From: Beijerinckiaceae bacterium RH AL1
GTDB taxonomy: Bacteria > Pseudomonadota > Alphaproteobacteria > Rhizobiales > Beijerinckiaceae
Direction of reading: 5' to 3'
DNA: 64,000 nt
Assembly: GCA_901457705.2 (NCBI GenBank)
Contig: LR590083.2
Coordinates: 1,240,597-1,304,596, forward strand
Shown here: piece by piece, positions 1 through 8,844 of the stretch
Layout: each line of letters begins with the position of its first letter
Position numbering within the stretch: position 1 is the stretch's first letter
The notes under the pieces: model-generated
Told to the model about the DNA's origin: nothing
What the model saw: only the letters and a program-made list of their open reading frames with translations
Databases searched by the model: none
Position numbers and translations under genes: made by a program

Positions 1-146
1 ACGAGCGCGAGGCCGAGCGCGCGCAGCCAGACCGCGCGCTGGCGCAAGGCGACGCCGATCGCCACGATGGCCGCGCCGGCGATCGCCAGCGCGATCAACA
101 GGGGCAGCGGCAGGAGCGGCGACAGCGCGAGCGAGTATGAGGTCAT
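1..146 (-). CDS. N-terminal fragment of a membrane protein (cut by window edge)
   Basis: An ATG at 146 on the minus strand opens a frame that runs off the left edge, giving the first 48 residues. The start reads MTSYSLALSPLLPLPLLIA and is followed by one long hydrophobic segment (about residues 8-32) and then basic RQRAVWLRALG, so it is an inner-membrane protein with a short periplasmic N-terminus. The pattern resembles the N-terminus of the large membrane proteins with a glutamine-amidotransferase-like domain found in Hyphomicrobiales, but only the first transmembrane helix is present, so the family is a guess. Confidence 0.45.
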   Translation of the reverse strand, partial: MTSYSLALSPLLPLPLLIALAIAGAAIVAIGVALRQRAVWLRALGLAL

Positions 147-210
147 ACGGCGCGACCCTATAGGGTTTTGCGGCGTTCGTCAGGCGGCCGAAGCGCACGG
201 GTGCGACGTC

Positions 211-384
211 TCAGCTATCCGCGAGATATTGCTGGAGGTAGGCCTTCATCGCCTCGGCGAGTGCCCGGTTCTGCGCGGCGCGGATCCCCGGGTCGGGCGG
301 GGCGGCCGCGCTCGACGCCTGCGGTCCCCAGATCGCCTCGATCAACGCCTCGGTCTCGCGCCGGCTCTCGTCCGTCGACTCCAT
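211..384 (-). CDS. Small hypothetical protein, 57 aa
   Basis: This frame encodes a 57-residue charged protein ending in AEAMKAYLQQYLADS, which looks like an amphipathic helix. I chose the ATG at 384 because a GAGG Shine-Dalgarno-like stretch lies about 8 nt upstream; a longer reading to 621 has no such site and adds a basic, low-complexity N-terminus. No family is recognised. It lies just upstream of the membrane-protein start on the same strand and could share its transcript. Confidence 0.4.
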   Translation of the reverse strand: MESTDESRRETEALIEAIWGPQASSAAAPPDPGIRAAQNRALAEAMKAYLQQYLADS

Positions 385-830
385 GCCGCAGCCTCGCAGG
401 GATCGTGCCGGGCGATTGTCGGCTTGCGAGAATGGCGCGAGTGGGGCGCGCCGCGCCGTCGGGCGGCGACATCGATTTGCTTGGCGGACACTGGCCGTAT
501 CACTCGGTTGTCCACGAACGGTCGCGCGGCACCGACGTTGAATCGCTTGGGCGCCAAATAAAACGCCGAACGATTCGCGCTGGGGGCAAAGCAAAGCAGG
601 GTTCCAGGTTGCGCTTGACATTGTTCATCTTGGCGTTCACGCATTCATGTACATCCGGTGCCACATTTCGGCCACCATGGACGCCAAGGGTCGCGGTTCA
701 AACGGGCCTGTCCGGTGCGCGGTGATGTCGGCGTGATTGATCCGTGGCTGCCTTTCCCCCGAGGCGTCCGGACCGCCCCTGCCTGACCGTCGTCCCCCGC
801 GGCGGTCGCGACAAGACGCGTGAGACCGAC
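385..830. other. Intergenic region upstream of chvI
   Basis: This 446-bp stretch contains only overlapping frames with arginine- and serine-rich low-complexity translations and no credible gene. It is less GC-rich than the flanks around 560-660. A TTGACA hexamer at 615-620 is a possible -35 box reading toward chvI, but no good -10 follows at 17 bp, so it is only a candidate. Confidence 0.35.
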
Positions 831-1526
831 ATGCCGAACATCGCCCTGGTCGATGATGACCGTAATATCCTGACGTCCGTGTCGATCGCCCTGGAAGGCG
901 AGGGTTACCGCGTACAGACCTACACCGACGGCTCAATGGCTCTCGATGGTCTTAAGACTAATCCGCCCGACCTCGCGATCTTCGACATCAAGATGCCGCG
1001 CATGGACGGGATGGAGCTTCTGCGCCGCCTGCGCCAGAAGTCCGATGTGCCGGTCATCTTCCTGACCTCGAAGGACGAGGAGATCGACGAGCTGTTCGGG
1101 CTCAAGATGGGCGCCGACGACTACATCAGGAAGCCGTTCTCGCAGCGCCTGCTCGTCGAGCGGGTCAAGGCGATCCTGCGCCGCGCCAACCCGAAGGAAG
1201 CCGCCGCGCAGAAGGAGTCGGAGGCCAAGATCCTCGAGCGCGGGCTCCTCAAGATGGACCCCGAGCGCCACACCTGCACCTGGAAGAACGACCCCGTGAC
1301 GCTGACGGTGACCGAGTTCCTGATCCTGCAGGCGCTGGCGACGCGCCCGGGCGTCGTGAAGAGCCGCAACGCCCTGATGGACGCGGCCTACGACGACCAG
1401 GTCTACGTGGACGACCGCACCATCGACAGCCACATCAAGCGGCTGCGCAAGAAGTTCAAAGCCGTTGACGACGATTTCGAGATGATCGAGACGCTGTACG
1501 GTGTCGGTTACCGCTTCAAGGAATAG
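831..1526 (+). CDS. chvI: Response regulator ChvI (OmpR family)
   Basis: This 231-residue protein has an N-terminal receiver domain with the acidic cluster D8-D9-D10, phospho-acceptor D52 in [14 protein letters not shown] and the lysine of YIRKPF near residue 103, followed by an OmpR-type winged helix ending in YGVGYRF. It is the partner of the sensor ChvG encoded 36 nt downstream; the pair is known in alphaproteobacteria to respond to acid and envelope stress and to control exopolysaccharide, motility and host interaction. I chose the ATG at 831 because the receiver fold begins there; an in-frame start at 744 would add a basic tail without homology. Confidence 0.95.
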   Translation: MPNIALVDDDRNILTSVSIALEGEGYRVQTYTDGSMALDGLKTNPPDLAIFDIKMPRMDGMELLRRLRQKSDVPVIFLTSKDEEIDELFGLKMGADDYIRKPFSQRLLVERVKAILRRANPKEAAAQKESEAKILERGLLKMDPERHTCTWKNDPVTLTVTEFLILQALATRPGVVKSRNALMDAAYDDQVYVDDRTIDSHIKRLRKKFKAVDDDFEMIETLYGVGYRFKE

Positions 1527-1562
1527 CGCGCGCATGCGGCCCCCGGCCGCCGAGGCTGTCCT

Positions 1563-3413
1563 TTGACGATCGAGAATGCCCACGAGACCGCGAAGCCGCT
1601 CGTGTGGACCGGTGCGCGGCGCCGCGCCCGGCGGCTGCGGCGCGGCCTCGGCCGGCGCGGGCGCGCCCTGACGCGGGCGCTGTCGGCGCGCTTCGCCTCC
1701 TCTCTCACCCGGCGCATCGTCTTCCTCAACCTCGGCGGCCTCGTCGCGCTCGCGGTCGCGTTTCTCTACGTCAACCAGTTCCGCGAAGGGCTGATCGACG
1801 CGCGCGTGCAGAGCCTGCAGACGCAGGGCGAGATCATCGCCGCGGCGATCTCGGCCTCGGCGAGCGTCGACACCGACACGATCACCGTCGATCCCGAGAA
1901 GCTGCTGCAGCAGGCGCCGAGCCAGGCCGCCAGGTCCGGCGAGGACAACCCGTCGCTCGAGTTCTCGATCAACCCCGAGCGCGTCGGGCCTGTGCTGCGC
2001 CGCCTCGTCATGCCGACGCGCACGCGAGCCCGCATCTTCGATCGCGACGGCTACCTGCTGCTCGACTCGCGCTCGCTGTCGAGCCGGCGCGACTCGCTGC
2101 ACCGCGCCGAGCAGCCGGCGGCGCCGGCCGCGCAGAACGACGAGGCGCTGACGCTCATCGAGCGCACCTGGAACGCGGTGAAGGGCCGCTTCGGGCACAC
2201 CGAGCCGCCGCCGGCCGAGGAGTTCGCCGGCCGCAACGGCAAGAATTTTCCCGAGGTCGCAGCCGCGCTCGACGGCGACGTGCAGAGCGTCGTGCGCGTC
2301 GACGCGCGCGGCTACACGAACATCTCGGTCGCCGTGCCGATCCAGCGCGTGCAGGCGGTGAAGGGCGTGCTGCTGCTCTCGACGCTCGGCGGCGACATCG
2401 ACTCGATCATCGCCTCCGAGCGGTGGGCGATCGTGCGCATCTTCCTCGTCGCGGCGGCGATCATGTTCCTGCTGTCGCTGCTGCTCGCCGGCACGATCGC
2501 CGAGCCGATGCGCAAGCTCGCCGAGGCCGCCGACCGCGTCCGTCGCGGCACCAAGTCGCGCCAGGAGATCCCCGACTACACCGTGCGCTCGGACGAGATC
2601 GGCCATCTCTCAGGCTCGCTGCGCGACATGACGAAGGCGCTCTACAACCGCATCGAGGCGATCGAGCGCTTCGCCGCCGACGTCGCGCACGAGCTGAAGA
2701 ACCCGCTGACCTCGCTGCGCAGTGCCGTAGAGACGCTGCCGATCGCCAAGACCGAGACCTCGCGCGAGCGCCTGCTCTCCATCATCCAGCACGACGTGAA
2801 GCGCCTCGACCGGCTGATCACCGACATTTCCGATGCGTCGCGGCTCGATGCGGAGCTGGCGCGCGCCGACAACCACGACGTCGACCTCGTGCAGATCCTC
2901 GAGGCGGTCGTCGCCGTCGCCAACGGGATGAGCAAGAACCAGGTGCGCGTGCGCCTCACCGTCGCGCCCGCCGCGCGCGGGGACGACGACCCGACGCTCT
3001 ACAGCGTCATGGGCTACGACTCGCGCCTCGGGCAGGTCTTCAACAACCTGATCGACAACGCGCGCTCGTTCTCGCAGGAGGGCGGCAGCGTGCGCGTCGA
3101 CCTGCGCCCGAAGCTCGGCGGCGCCGGCCCGCAGAAGCGCGGCTACGAGGTCGTCGTCGACGACGACGGCCCGGGCATCCCGGCGGACGCCTTCGAGCGC
3201 ATCTTCGAGCGCTTCTACACCGATCGCCCGAACCAGGGGTTCGGCCAGAACTCGGGTCTCGGCCTGTCGATCTCGCGCCAGATCGTCGAGGCGCACGGCG
3301 GCAAGATCGTCGCCGAGAACCGGACCAAGGCGCGGGAAGCGGGCGAGGACGCCGGCGCGGTGCTGGGCGCCCGCTTCACGGTATGGCTGCCCGCCGCGTG
3401 CGATGCCCGCTGA
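1563..3413 (+). CDS. chvG: Sensor histidine kinase ChvG
   Basis: This 616-residue membrane kinase starts at a TTG preceded by a GAGG box. It has a basic cytoplasmic N-terminus, a first transmembrane helix near residues 51-71, a periplasmic sensor domain, a second helix near 290-310, a HAMP linker, a HisKA dimerisation domain with phospho-acceptor H376 in DVAHELKNPLTSLRS, and a HATPase domain with an N-box (FNNLIDNA) and G-boxes (DDGPGIP, GLGLSIS). It phosphorylates ChvI. Its 3' end overlaps hprK by 11 nt, which suggests translational coupling. Confidence 0.95.
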   Translation: MTIENAHETAKPLVWTGARRRARRLRRGLGRRGRALTRALSARFASSLTRRIVFLNLGGLVALAVAFLYVNQFREGLIDARVQSLQTQGEIIAAAISASASVDTDTITVDPEKLLQQAPSQAARSGEDNPSLEFSINPERVGPVLRRLVMPTRTRARIFDRDGYLLLDSRSLSSRRDSLHRAEQPAAPAAQNDEALTLIERTWNAVKGRFGHTEPPPAEEFAGRNGKNFPEVAAALDGDVQSVVRVDARGYTNISVAVPIQRVQAVKGVLLLSTLGGDIDSIIASERWAIVRIFLVAAAIMFLLSLLLAGTIAEPMRKLAEAADRVRRGTKSRQEIPDYTVRSDEIGHLSGSLRDMTKALYNRIEAIERFAADVAHELKNPLTSLRSAVETLPIAKTETSRERLLSIIQHDVKRLDRLITDISDASRLDAELARADNHDVDLVQILEAVVAVANGMSKNQVRVRLTVAPAARGDDDPTLYSVMGYDSRLGQVFNNLIDNARSFSQEGGSVRVDLRPKLGGAGPQKRGYEVVVDDDGPGIPADAFERIFERFYTDRPNQGFGQNSGLGLSISRQIVEAHGGKIVAENRTKAREAGEDAGAVLGARFTVWLPAACDAR

Positions 3414-3921
3414 GGGCGCCCGCGCTCCGCTCGCGATCCATGCCACGGCGGTGGCGATCGGCGACCAAGCTGTGCTGATCCGCGGCGCCTCGTGCGCCGG
3501 CAAGAGCCGGCTTGCGCTCGCCCTTATCGCCCGCGCGACGCCCGCGATGCCGATCCGCCTCGTCGGCGACGACCGCATCTTGCTGCATTCTGTCGCGGAG
3601 GGCCTGGTCGCGTGCCCGCATCCGCGCATCGCCGGCTTCGTCGAGCGCCGGGGGCTGGGGCTCGTCGCGATGCAATGGGTCGCGCGCGCGAAGCTTGGCG
3701 GGATCGTCGACCTCGGCTCGGCGGACGCGGCGCATCCGCGCACGGAGGCCGACCGCCGTGACCCGCTGCCGGCTCGAATGCCTCGGCTCGCCCTTGAATG
3801 CGCTGCGGAAAGTGAGCGCGCCGAGCGTGTGCTCGCCTGGTGGGCAGGGCTCGGCGCGACCTCGGCACCACACCCGCCGGAGAAAGCCCTCCGCCCACGC
3901 CCGTCTTACGCAAAAGATTAG
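3403..3921 (+). CDS. hprK: HPr kinase/phosphorylase, short alphaproteobacterial form
   Basis: This 172-residue protein corresponds to the C-terminal kinase domain of HprK only. The P-loop GASCAGKS lies at residues 28-35, and the typical substrate loop VGDDRILLH follows. The N-terminal domain of Gram-positive HprK (about 130 residues) is absent, as is usual in alphaproteobacteria. It phosphorylates a serine of HPr, encoded two genes downstream. It overlaps chvG, and the region chvI-chvG-hprK-manX-ptsH is a conserved block that links envelope sensing with the regulatory phosphotransferase system. Confidence 0.9.
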   Translation: MPAEGARAPLAIHATAVAIGDQAVLIRGASCAGKSRLALALIARATPAMPIRLVGDDRILLHSVAEGLVACPHPRIAGFVERRGLGLVAMQWVARAKLGGIVDLGSADAAHPRTEADRRDPLPARMPRLALECAAESERAERVLAWWAGLGATSAPHPPEKALRPRPSYAKD

Positions 3922-3995
3922 AATTGGTAAGATAATCCCGCTTCATATATATCCGCCCGCTCTGAACCAGCGGTCGCGTGGAGAGACGTCGGAAC

Positions 3996-4043
3996 ATGAC
4001 CGACGAGACATCAATGCCCTGTCCTGCGGTGATGCCGCGATGA
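3996..4043 (+). promoter_or_regulatory. Possible 15-codon leader peptide before manX
   Basis: An ATG at 3996, preceded by GGAGAGA at the right distance, opens a 15-codon frame (MTDETSMPCPAVMPR) whose TGA overlaps the ATG of manX as ATGA. This arrangement would couple manX translation to a leader. It is also possible that the short frame is accidental. Confidence 0.35.
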
Positions 4044-4441
4044 TCGGCATGGTCCTCGTGACGCACGGCGAGCTCGCGACGCAGTTCCGCGCCGCGCTCG
4101 AGCATGTCGTCGGGCCGCAGCAGCAGGTCGCGACGATCTCCATCGGTCCGGAGGACGATATCGAGCGCCGCCGCGGCGATATCATCGAGGCGGTGAGCAA
4201 GGTGGACAGCGGCGCCGGCGTGGTGCTGCTCACCGACATGTTCGGCGGCACGCCGTCGAACCTCGCCATTTCCGTCATGAACGGCGCGCACGTCGAGGTC
4301 GTCGCCGGCATCAACCTGCCGATGCTGATCAAGCTCGCATCGGTGCGCGACGCGGCGAGCCTCGAGCAGGCGGTGATCCAGGCGCAGGATGCCGGCCGCA
4401 AGTACATCTACGTCGCGAGCCGAGTCCTCGCCGGCAAATGA
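4040..4441 (+). CDS. manX: PTS EIIA component, mannose-family (regulatory)
   Basis: This 133-residue protein matches the length and start (MIGMVLVTHG) of EIIA-Man domains; the phosphorylated histidine is H9 in LVTHGE. The substrate-side signature TDMFGGTPSNLA is present. No EIIB or membrane EIIC gene is nearby, so it most likely takes phosphate from HPr for regulation and not for sugar transport. The start ATG overlaps the stop of a possible leader frame, and the stop overlaps the ptsH start as ATGA. Confidence 0.93.
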   Translation: MIGMVLVTHGELATQFRAALEHVVGPQQQVATISIGPEDDIERRRGDIIEAVSKVDSGAGVVLLTDMFGGTPSNLAISVMNGAHVEVVAGINLPMLIKLASVRDAASLEQAVIQAQDAGRKYIYVASRVLAGK

Positions 4442-4719
4442 GCGACGGTCCGCTCACCCGCGAGATCGAGATCGTCAACCGCAAGGGCCTGCACGCGCGG
4501 GCGACCGCCAAGTTCGTGCAGTGCGTCGAGTCCTACGATGCCATCGTCACCGTCACGCGGCATGAGGAGACTGTCGGCGGCACGTCGATCATGGGAATCC
4601 TGACGCTCGGCGCCGGCATCGGCTCGACGATCCTCGTCGCCGCCGAGGGGCCGCAGGCCCGGGAAGTGCTCGAGGCGATCACCGCGCTGATCGCCAACCG
4701 CTTCGGCGAGGACGAGTAG
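4438..4719 (+). CDS. ptsH: Phosphocarrier protein HPr
   Basis: This 93-residue protein is an HPr. The EI-dependent phosphorylation site is the histidine of KGLHARATAKF, and the regulatory serine region is GGTSIMGILTLGA, the target of HprK. Its gene overlaps manX by 4 nt and closes the chvI-chvG-hprK-manX-ptsH operon. Enzyme I (ptsP type) is not in this window. Confidence 0.95.
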   Translation: MSDGPLTREIEIVNRKGLHARATAKFVQCVESYDAIVTVTRHEETVGGTSIMGILTLGAGIGSTILVAAEGPQAREVLEAITALIANRFGEDE

Positions 4720-4722
4720 CGC

Positions 4723-4892
4723 TCAGCCTTGCTCGCGTTTTGCGGCCGGCTTGTCCTTGTCGCCATGGCCGCTGCCGGGCTGCGTCGCTGCCGGCGCGTC
4801 GCTCGCGGGAAGGTCTCGTCCAGGCCGTTGTCGAGGTCGGCCTCCTGACCCTTGGCCTTGTCGGCGTCCTTGTCCTTGATGGTCTCGTTCAT
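4723..4892 (-). pseudogene. FPASD-motif small protein gene with a 1-nt frameshift
   Basis: From an ATG at 4892 with a strong GGAGG ribosome site, the frame reads MNETIKDKDADKAKGQEADL then a D/L-rich stretch to DETFP. The family normally continues with PASD. Here the next codons give RATRRQ, while the -1 frame resumes exactly with PASDAPAAT and ends in DKDKPAAKREQG at 4723. One base is missing at about 4807-4808; restoring it gives a 56-residue protein. It is either a recent frameshift mutation or a sequencing error in a GC-rich run. Confidence 0.7.
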
Positions 4893-4942
4893 GGCAGCCT
4901 CCGTGTGGTCGAGCCAACCGGCCGCGGCACATACCGTTCCCG

Positions 4943-7900
4943 CTAATAGCGTCCGGCGGCGGACGGGTCGCCGGCCGCGCCGGGCTGCTGCGGCGTGAAG
5001 CTCGGCTCGGGCGGCCGAGGCTGCCTCTCCTGCGGGGGCAGGGAAGCGGGAGGGGGCGGCGGCTGGGACTCGCGCAGCACGCGCGCGGCGCGCTCCTCCA
5101 TCTCCTTCTGCTTGGCGGCCCGGTCCTGCTCCGCCTTCTCCTGTGCGGCCTTTTCCTGGGCCGCCTTGGCCGCGGCCTCGCGGCGCGCCTTGGCTTCGCG
5201 GGCGTCGGCCTCGGCCTTGGCCTTGTCCTGCGCCCGCCGCCGCTCCGTCTGCAGCCGCGCGTTGAAGAAGGCGCGCTCGCGGATGTCGAGCTCGTAGGCC
5301 TCGATGCGGGCCGTCTCGCGCGCCAGCGCGCGCGCCGCCACGGCGTTGATGAAGGCGCTGACGTCGACGCTGCGCGTCGGCGCGCGCGGCGGCCCGGTCC
5401 AGGCGACGACGAGCTTGGGCGGCGCGCCGCTCCAGCCCTTGGGCAGGGCGTGCAGCGTCTCGGTCACCCGTAGCGCCAGGCTCGGCTGGCGCAGGTCGAG
5501 CGAGCCGTCGACGTCGCTCGACACGGAGCCGGAGGGCTCTCCTGCGCCTTTCGGGATCAAGGCGAGCGTGCCGCCGGCGAGCGAGAGATCGAAGGCGCGC
5601 GTGCCGAGCGCCGCCGGCGCCTTCGCGGCATCGGCATAGGCGCGCGCCACCGTGTCGGCATCGACCGACAGCTCGTCCCCCTCGACCTCCGCGAAAAGCT
5701 TCGGCAGCACGGCCGGATCCGCCTCGGCGACGGCGAGGTCAGCCACGGTGGCGGCGCCGGAGCCGGCGAGGCTCGAGACGAGGACCAGCGCCGAGGTGCC
5801 GCTGCCCGCGAGGTCGAGCTTGCCCGTGAGCCGGCCCTTGGCGGCGGGCAGATCGAGCGCGACGCCGTCGAGCCCCAGGCTCGCCTCGAGCCCGGCATGG
5901 TCGCCGTCGCGGCGCAGGCTTGCCGAGCCCGTCAGGCGGCCGCCGTCGAGCGTGGCGGCCACGTTCTTCAGCGCGACGACGCCAGGCGAGAGCGCGAGGT
6001 CGAAGGCGGCGTCGCTCGCGTCGAGCCCGTCGGCGAGATGAAGCGCGCTCGTGGTGATCTGCAGCGCGGTGCGGGGCGGATCGGCAAGGCCGCTGCCGAA
6101 CGCCAGGCTCGACCAGGCGCTCTGGGCCGTCGCCGGCTGCTCCGCGCCGAGCGCAATGGACAGGAGGCTCGCCAGAGAGACCTTGTCGAGCTTGAGCGCG
6201 CCGGTTAGCGACGGCGTGTCGCCGCCTTCCGGCGCGAGGCGCAGCGTGCCGGTCGCCTGTGCGCCCGCCAGCTCGGCCTGGACGTTGGTCAGAGCGAGGC
6301 CGGCCATGCCGTAGGCCAGCGTGCTCGTCGCCTTGGCCGGGAGCGTGCCCGTCAGGTCCGGGAAGGCGAGGGCGGTGACGCGAAGGAGCGGCGAGAGGTC
6401 GGGCGAATCGAAGGTGAGCGTGCCGGAGCCGCCGTGCGGCGCGGCGAGCAACTTGAACTGACCGTCGACCTCGACCTTGGTCGCGCCGAGCGCAGCGGTG
6501 AGCTTGGTGTCGAGCGGCGCATCGGCCTTGCCGTGCGCCTCGAGCGCGAGTCGGCCGGCCCCGAGCTTGTCGGTCGGCAGCGTGGCGACGCCGAGCTGCT
6601 GCAGCAGCGTCGCGGCGTCCGGCGCCTCGGCCGCGCCAGCGAGCGTGACGGTGTCCGCACCGGCATCCGGCGTCAGCGACGCGCGCAGGTGCGTCGCCCG
6701 CAGCGTGCCGTCCAGGCTGCCGCCGGTCGCGCGTAGCGCGCCGGCCGTGTTCGCCGCCCAGGACCCTTCGAGCCTGAGCTTTGCCGGCGCCAGCGCCGGT
6801 GCGCGCGCCGCGAACGTGTCGGCGAGGTCGCCCGCCGCGACCTGCTGGGCCAGCCGGGCCGCCGCGTCGAGCTTCGGCGCGTCGACATCGAGGCTGAGGT
6901 GGGCGGCGCGCGGGTCGAGCGTGCCCTGCGCCGAGATGCGGGCGCCGCCGAGATTTTCGGCGGAGAACGAGTCGAGGGCGAGATGACGCCCCGTCTTGGT
7001 CACCGCGAGGCGCATCGGCCCCGTCGCCAGCGTCCCCTGGCCCGCGGCCGCGACCTGCAGCGAGGCCGCCTCGAGATGCAGGTCGAGGTCGAGCGAGCGC
7101 CCCGTCCGGCGCCAGGTCGCGAGATCGGGCAGGGTGTCGAGGTAGAGCGTGGGCGCGCTCAGGGCCGCGGTGAGCTTCGGCGTGCCGGCGTCCGGCGCAT
7201 CGAGGCGTGCCGAGCCGGTCAGCTTCGAGCGGCCGACGGCGAGCGCCACATGGCTCGCGTCGATGTGGCCGTCGGCGACCGCGACGTCGGCCTTGACCGA
7301 CAGGTCGCGCGCCGGGAGATCGCGCGCCTTGATCGGCACGCGCGGGTCGATCGCCGCGAGCCAGGTCGCGGTTCGCGCCGGGTTCGCGGCCGAGAACGCC
7401 ACCTTGCCGGCGAAGCCTGCCTGCGACAGGGCACCGTCGACGGCGAGGTGCGAGTCGCCGGGGCCGTCGCCCTTCAGCGCCAGCGGCTGCGGGCCCTGGC
7501 CGCCGACCGCGACGTGCGCGGCAAGGCCCGACAGGGTCTCGCCGGCCCAGGTGGCGGTGTCGATCGCGGCGTCGATCTTGAACGGCAGCGGCGGCGTCGC
7601 GGCGAGGATCGCGCGCTCGATCGTCGCCAGCGGCGGCAGTTGCGGCGGGGGCGGCGGCTTGCTCGGGTCGGCCGGCGCGCCGGCCAGCCGATCGAGGTCG
7701 AGCGTCCGGGCGGAGAGATCGAGGTCGATGTGCGGGCTCTCGCCGAGGTCGGCGGTGGCGGAGGCGGCGAGCGTCAGGCCCGTGTCCTCGCCGCCGAGCC
7801 GGAGCTCGCCGCCGTCGAGCGTTGCGCTGCGCGGGTCGGCCTTGAGCGGCCCCGAGAGGGTCCAGGCGACAGGCGCCGCGTCGCGCTCGTCGAGCTTGCC

Positions 7901-8629
7901 GGTCACGACGACGCGGCCGTCGAAGCTCTGCCGGATCGTCGAGCGGCCGGCGGACGAGAGCGCCAGCGTGCCGTCGAGGTCGAGCCCGGCATGCGCGGCG
8001 TTCCCGGCGACGAGCAGGCGCACGTGGGCGCGCCCGTCGCGCGCCGCCGCCGTCGTCAGCCGGAAGCGCGTCGGATGGCCCGCCGGCCCCTCGGTGCCCG
8101 AGACCTTGAACGGCCCCGACAGCGAGGCGGCATCGGCGTCGAGGTCGAGATTGTCGAGCGCGAAGGTGCGGCCCGACAGCGGATCGGCGATCGCCAGCGT
8201 GCCGCCGGTGACGGCGATATGGTCGAGCGAGACGTTGGCGTGGAAGGCCGGGGCGTCGGGCATCGCCGGGAGCGTGCGATCCTGCGCCAGGGTCACGCGG
8301 ATCGTCGGCTCGACGAGGCGGGCCTGCGTGACGTCGAACTCGCCGTGCAGCAGCGGGGTCGGCGAGAGCTCGAGGTCAAGATGGTGGATCGACAGCCGCA
8401 AGGGGGACTCGTCGTCGCCGATCACCGTCTGGCCGAGTACGAGGGACGGGGTGGGCAGGAGCTTGACGTCGATGTTGCCGCCGACCGTCACCTTCTGTCC
8501 GAGCACGTCGGACAGCCGCGCCTCGATGAAGTCGCGCTGGCCGTTCCAGTCGATGACGTAGGGCGCGACCAGCGCCGCCGTCAGCGCGACGATGAGGACG
8601 ATGGCCAGGCCGGTGAGAAGCTCGCGCAA
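4943..8629 (-). CDS. AsmA family protein, 1228 aa
   Basis: The protein begins with a single transmembrane anchor (MRELLTGLAIVLIVALTAAL) followed by VAPYVIDWNGQRDFIEARLS and a long beta-rich region typical of AsmA/TamB-like proteins, which span the periplasm and are thought to carry lipids to the outer membrane. Repeated beta-segment motifs continue to about residue 1080. The tail is an Ala/Lys/Glu coiled coil and then a proline-rich segment. The start is a TTG at 8629; an in-frame TAA lies four codons upstream, so no earlier start exists. It is divergent from the helicase gene. Confidence 0.88.
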   Translation of the reverse strand: MRELLTGLAIVLIVALTAALVAPYVIDWNGQRDFIEARLSDVLGQKVTVGGNIDVKLLPTPSLVLGQTVIGDDESPLRLSIHHLDLELSPTPLLHGEFDVTQARLVEPTIRVTLAQDRTLPAMPDAPAFHANVSLDHIAVTGGTLAIADPLSGRTFALDNLDLDADAASLSGPFKVSGTEGPAGHPTRFRLTTAAARDGRAHVRLLVAGNAAHAGLDLDGTLALSSAGRSTIRQSFDGRVVVTGKLDERDAAPVAWTLSGPLKADPRSATLDGGELRLGGEDTGLTLAASATADLGESPHIDLDLSARTLDLDRLAGAPADPSKPPPPPQLPPLATIERAILAATPPLPFKIDAAIDTATWAGETLSGLAAHVAVGGQGPQPLALKGDGPGDSHLAVDGALSQAGFAGKVAFSAANPARTATWLAAIDPRVPIKARDLPARDLSVKADVAVADGHIDASHVALAVGRSKLTGSARLDAPDAGTPKLTAALSAPTLYLDTLPDLATWRRTGRSLDLDLHLEAASLQVAAAGQGTLATGPMRLAVTKTGRHLALDSFSAENLGGARISAQGTLDPRAAHLSLDVDAPKLDAAARLAQQVAAGDLADTFAARAPALAPAKLRLEGSWAANTAGALRATGGSLDGTLRATHLRASLTPDAGADTVTLAGAAEAPDAATLLQQLGVATLPTDKLGAGRLALEAHGKADAPLDTKLTAALGATKVEVDGQFKLLAAPHGGSGTLTFDSPDLSPLLRVTALAFPDLTGTLPAKATSTLAYGMAGLALTNVQAELAGAQATGTLRLAPEGGDTPSLTGALKLDKVSLASLLSIALGAEQPATAQSAWSSLAFGSGLADPPRTALQITTSALHLADGLDASDAAFDLALSPGVVALKNVAATLDGGRLTGSASLRRDGDHAGLEASLGLDGVALDLPAAKGRLTGKLDLAGSGTSALVLVSSLAGSGAATVADLAVAEADPAVLPKLFAEVEGDELSVDADTVARAYADAAKAPAALGTRAFDLSLAGGTLALIPKGAGEPSGSVSSDVDGSLDLRQPSLALRVTETLHALPKGWSGAPPKLVVAWTGPPRAPTRSVDVSAFINAVAARALARETARIEAYELDIRERAFFNARLQTERRRAQDKAKAEADAREAKARREAAAKAAQEKAAQEKAEQDRAAKQKEMEERAARVLRESQPPPPPASLPPQERQPRPPEPSFTPQQPGAAGDPSAAGRY

Positions 8630-8844
8630 GGAGGGGCTTTACGTTGCGGGGCACCGCTGCCTTCCTTGCATCGCACGCCTGCGAATTCAAACGAGGTTGC
8701 TGCCTAATCCTCCTCCAAGGCGCCGGCGGAGGCGTCGGCGGCCCCGCGACGAGGCGGGAGAAGGGGTGGGCTGCGGCGTCCGCGTGGTCGACTTTGCACC
8801 CCGGCGGCCCCACATTCGCCGTATGATTCGCAGTTTGTTCCCGC

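Noticed and set aside
933-2606. 557-aa open frame antisense to chvI/chvG
   Set aside because: It is an artefact of high GC. The translation is Arg/Asp/Val-rich with no domain, while the plus strand has clear kinase and regulator motifs.
6899-8707. 602-aa and 470-aa open frames antisense to the AsmA gene
   Set aside because: Composition is low-complexity (Arg, Gly, Glu) and the minus strand encodes a coherent AsmA protein.
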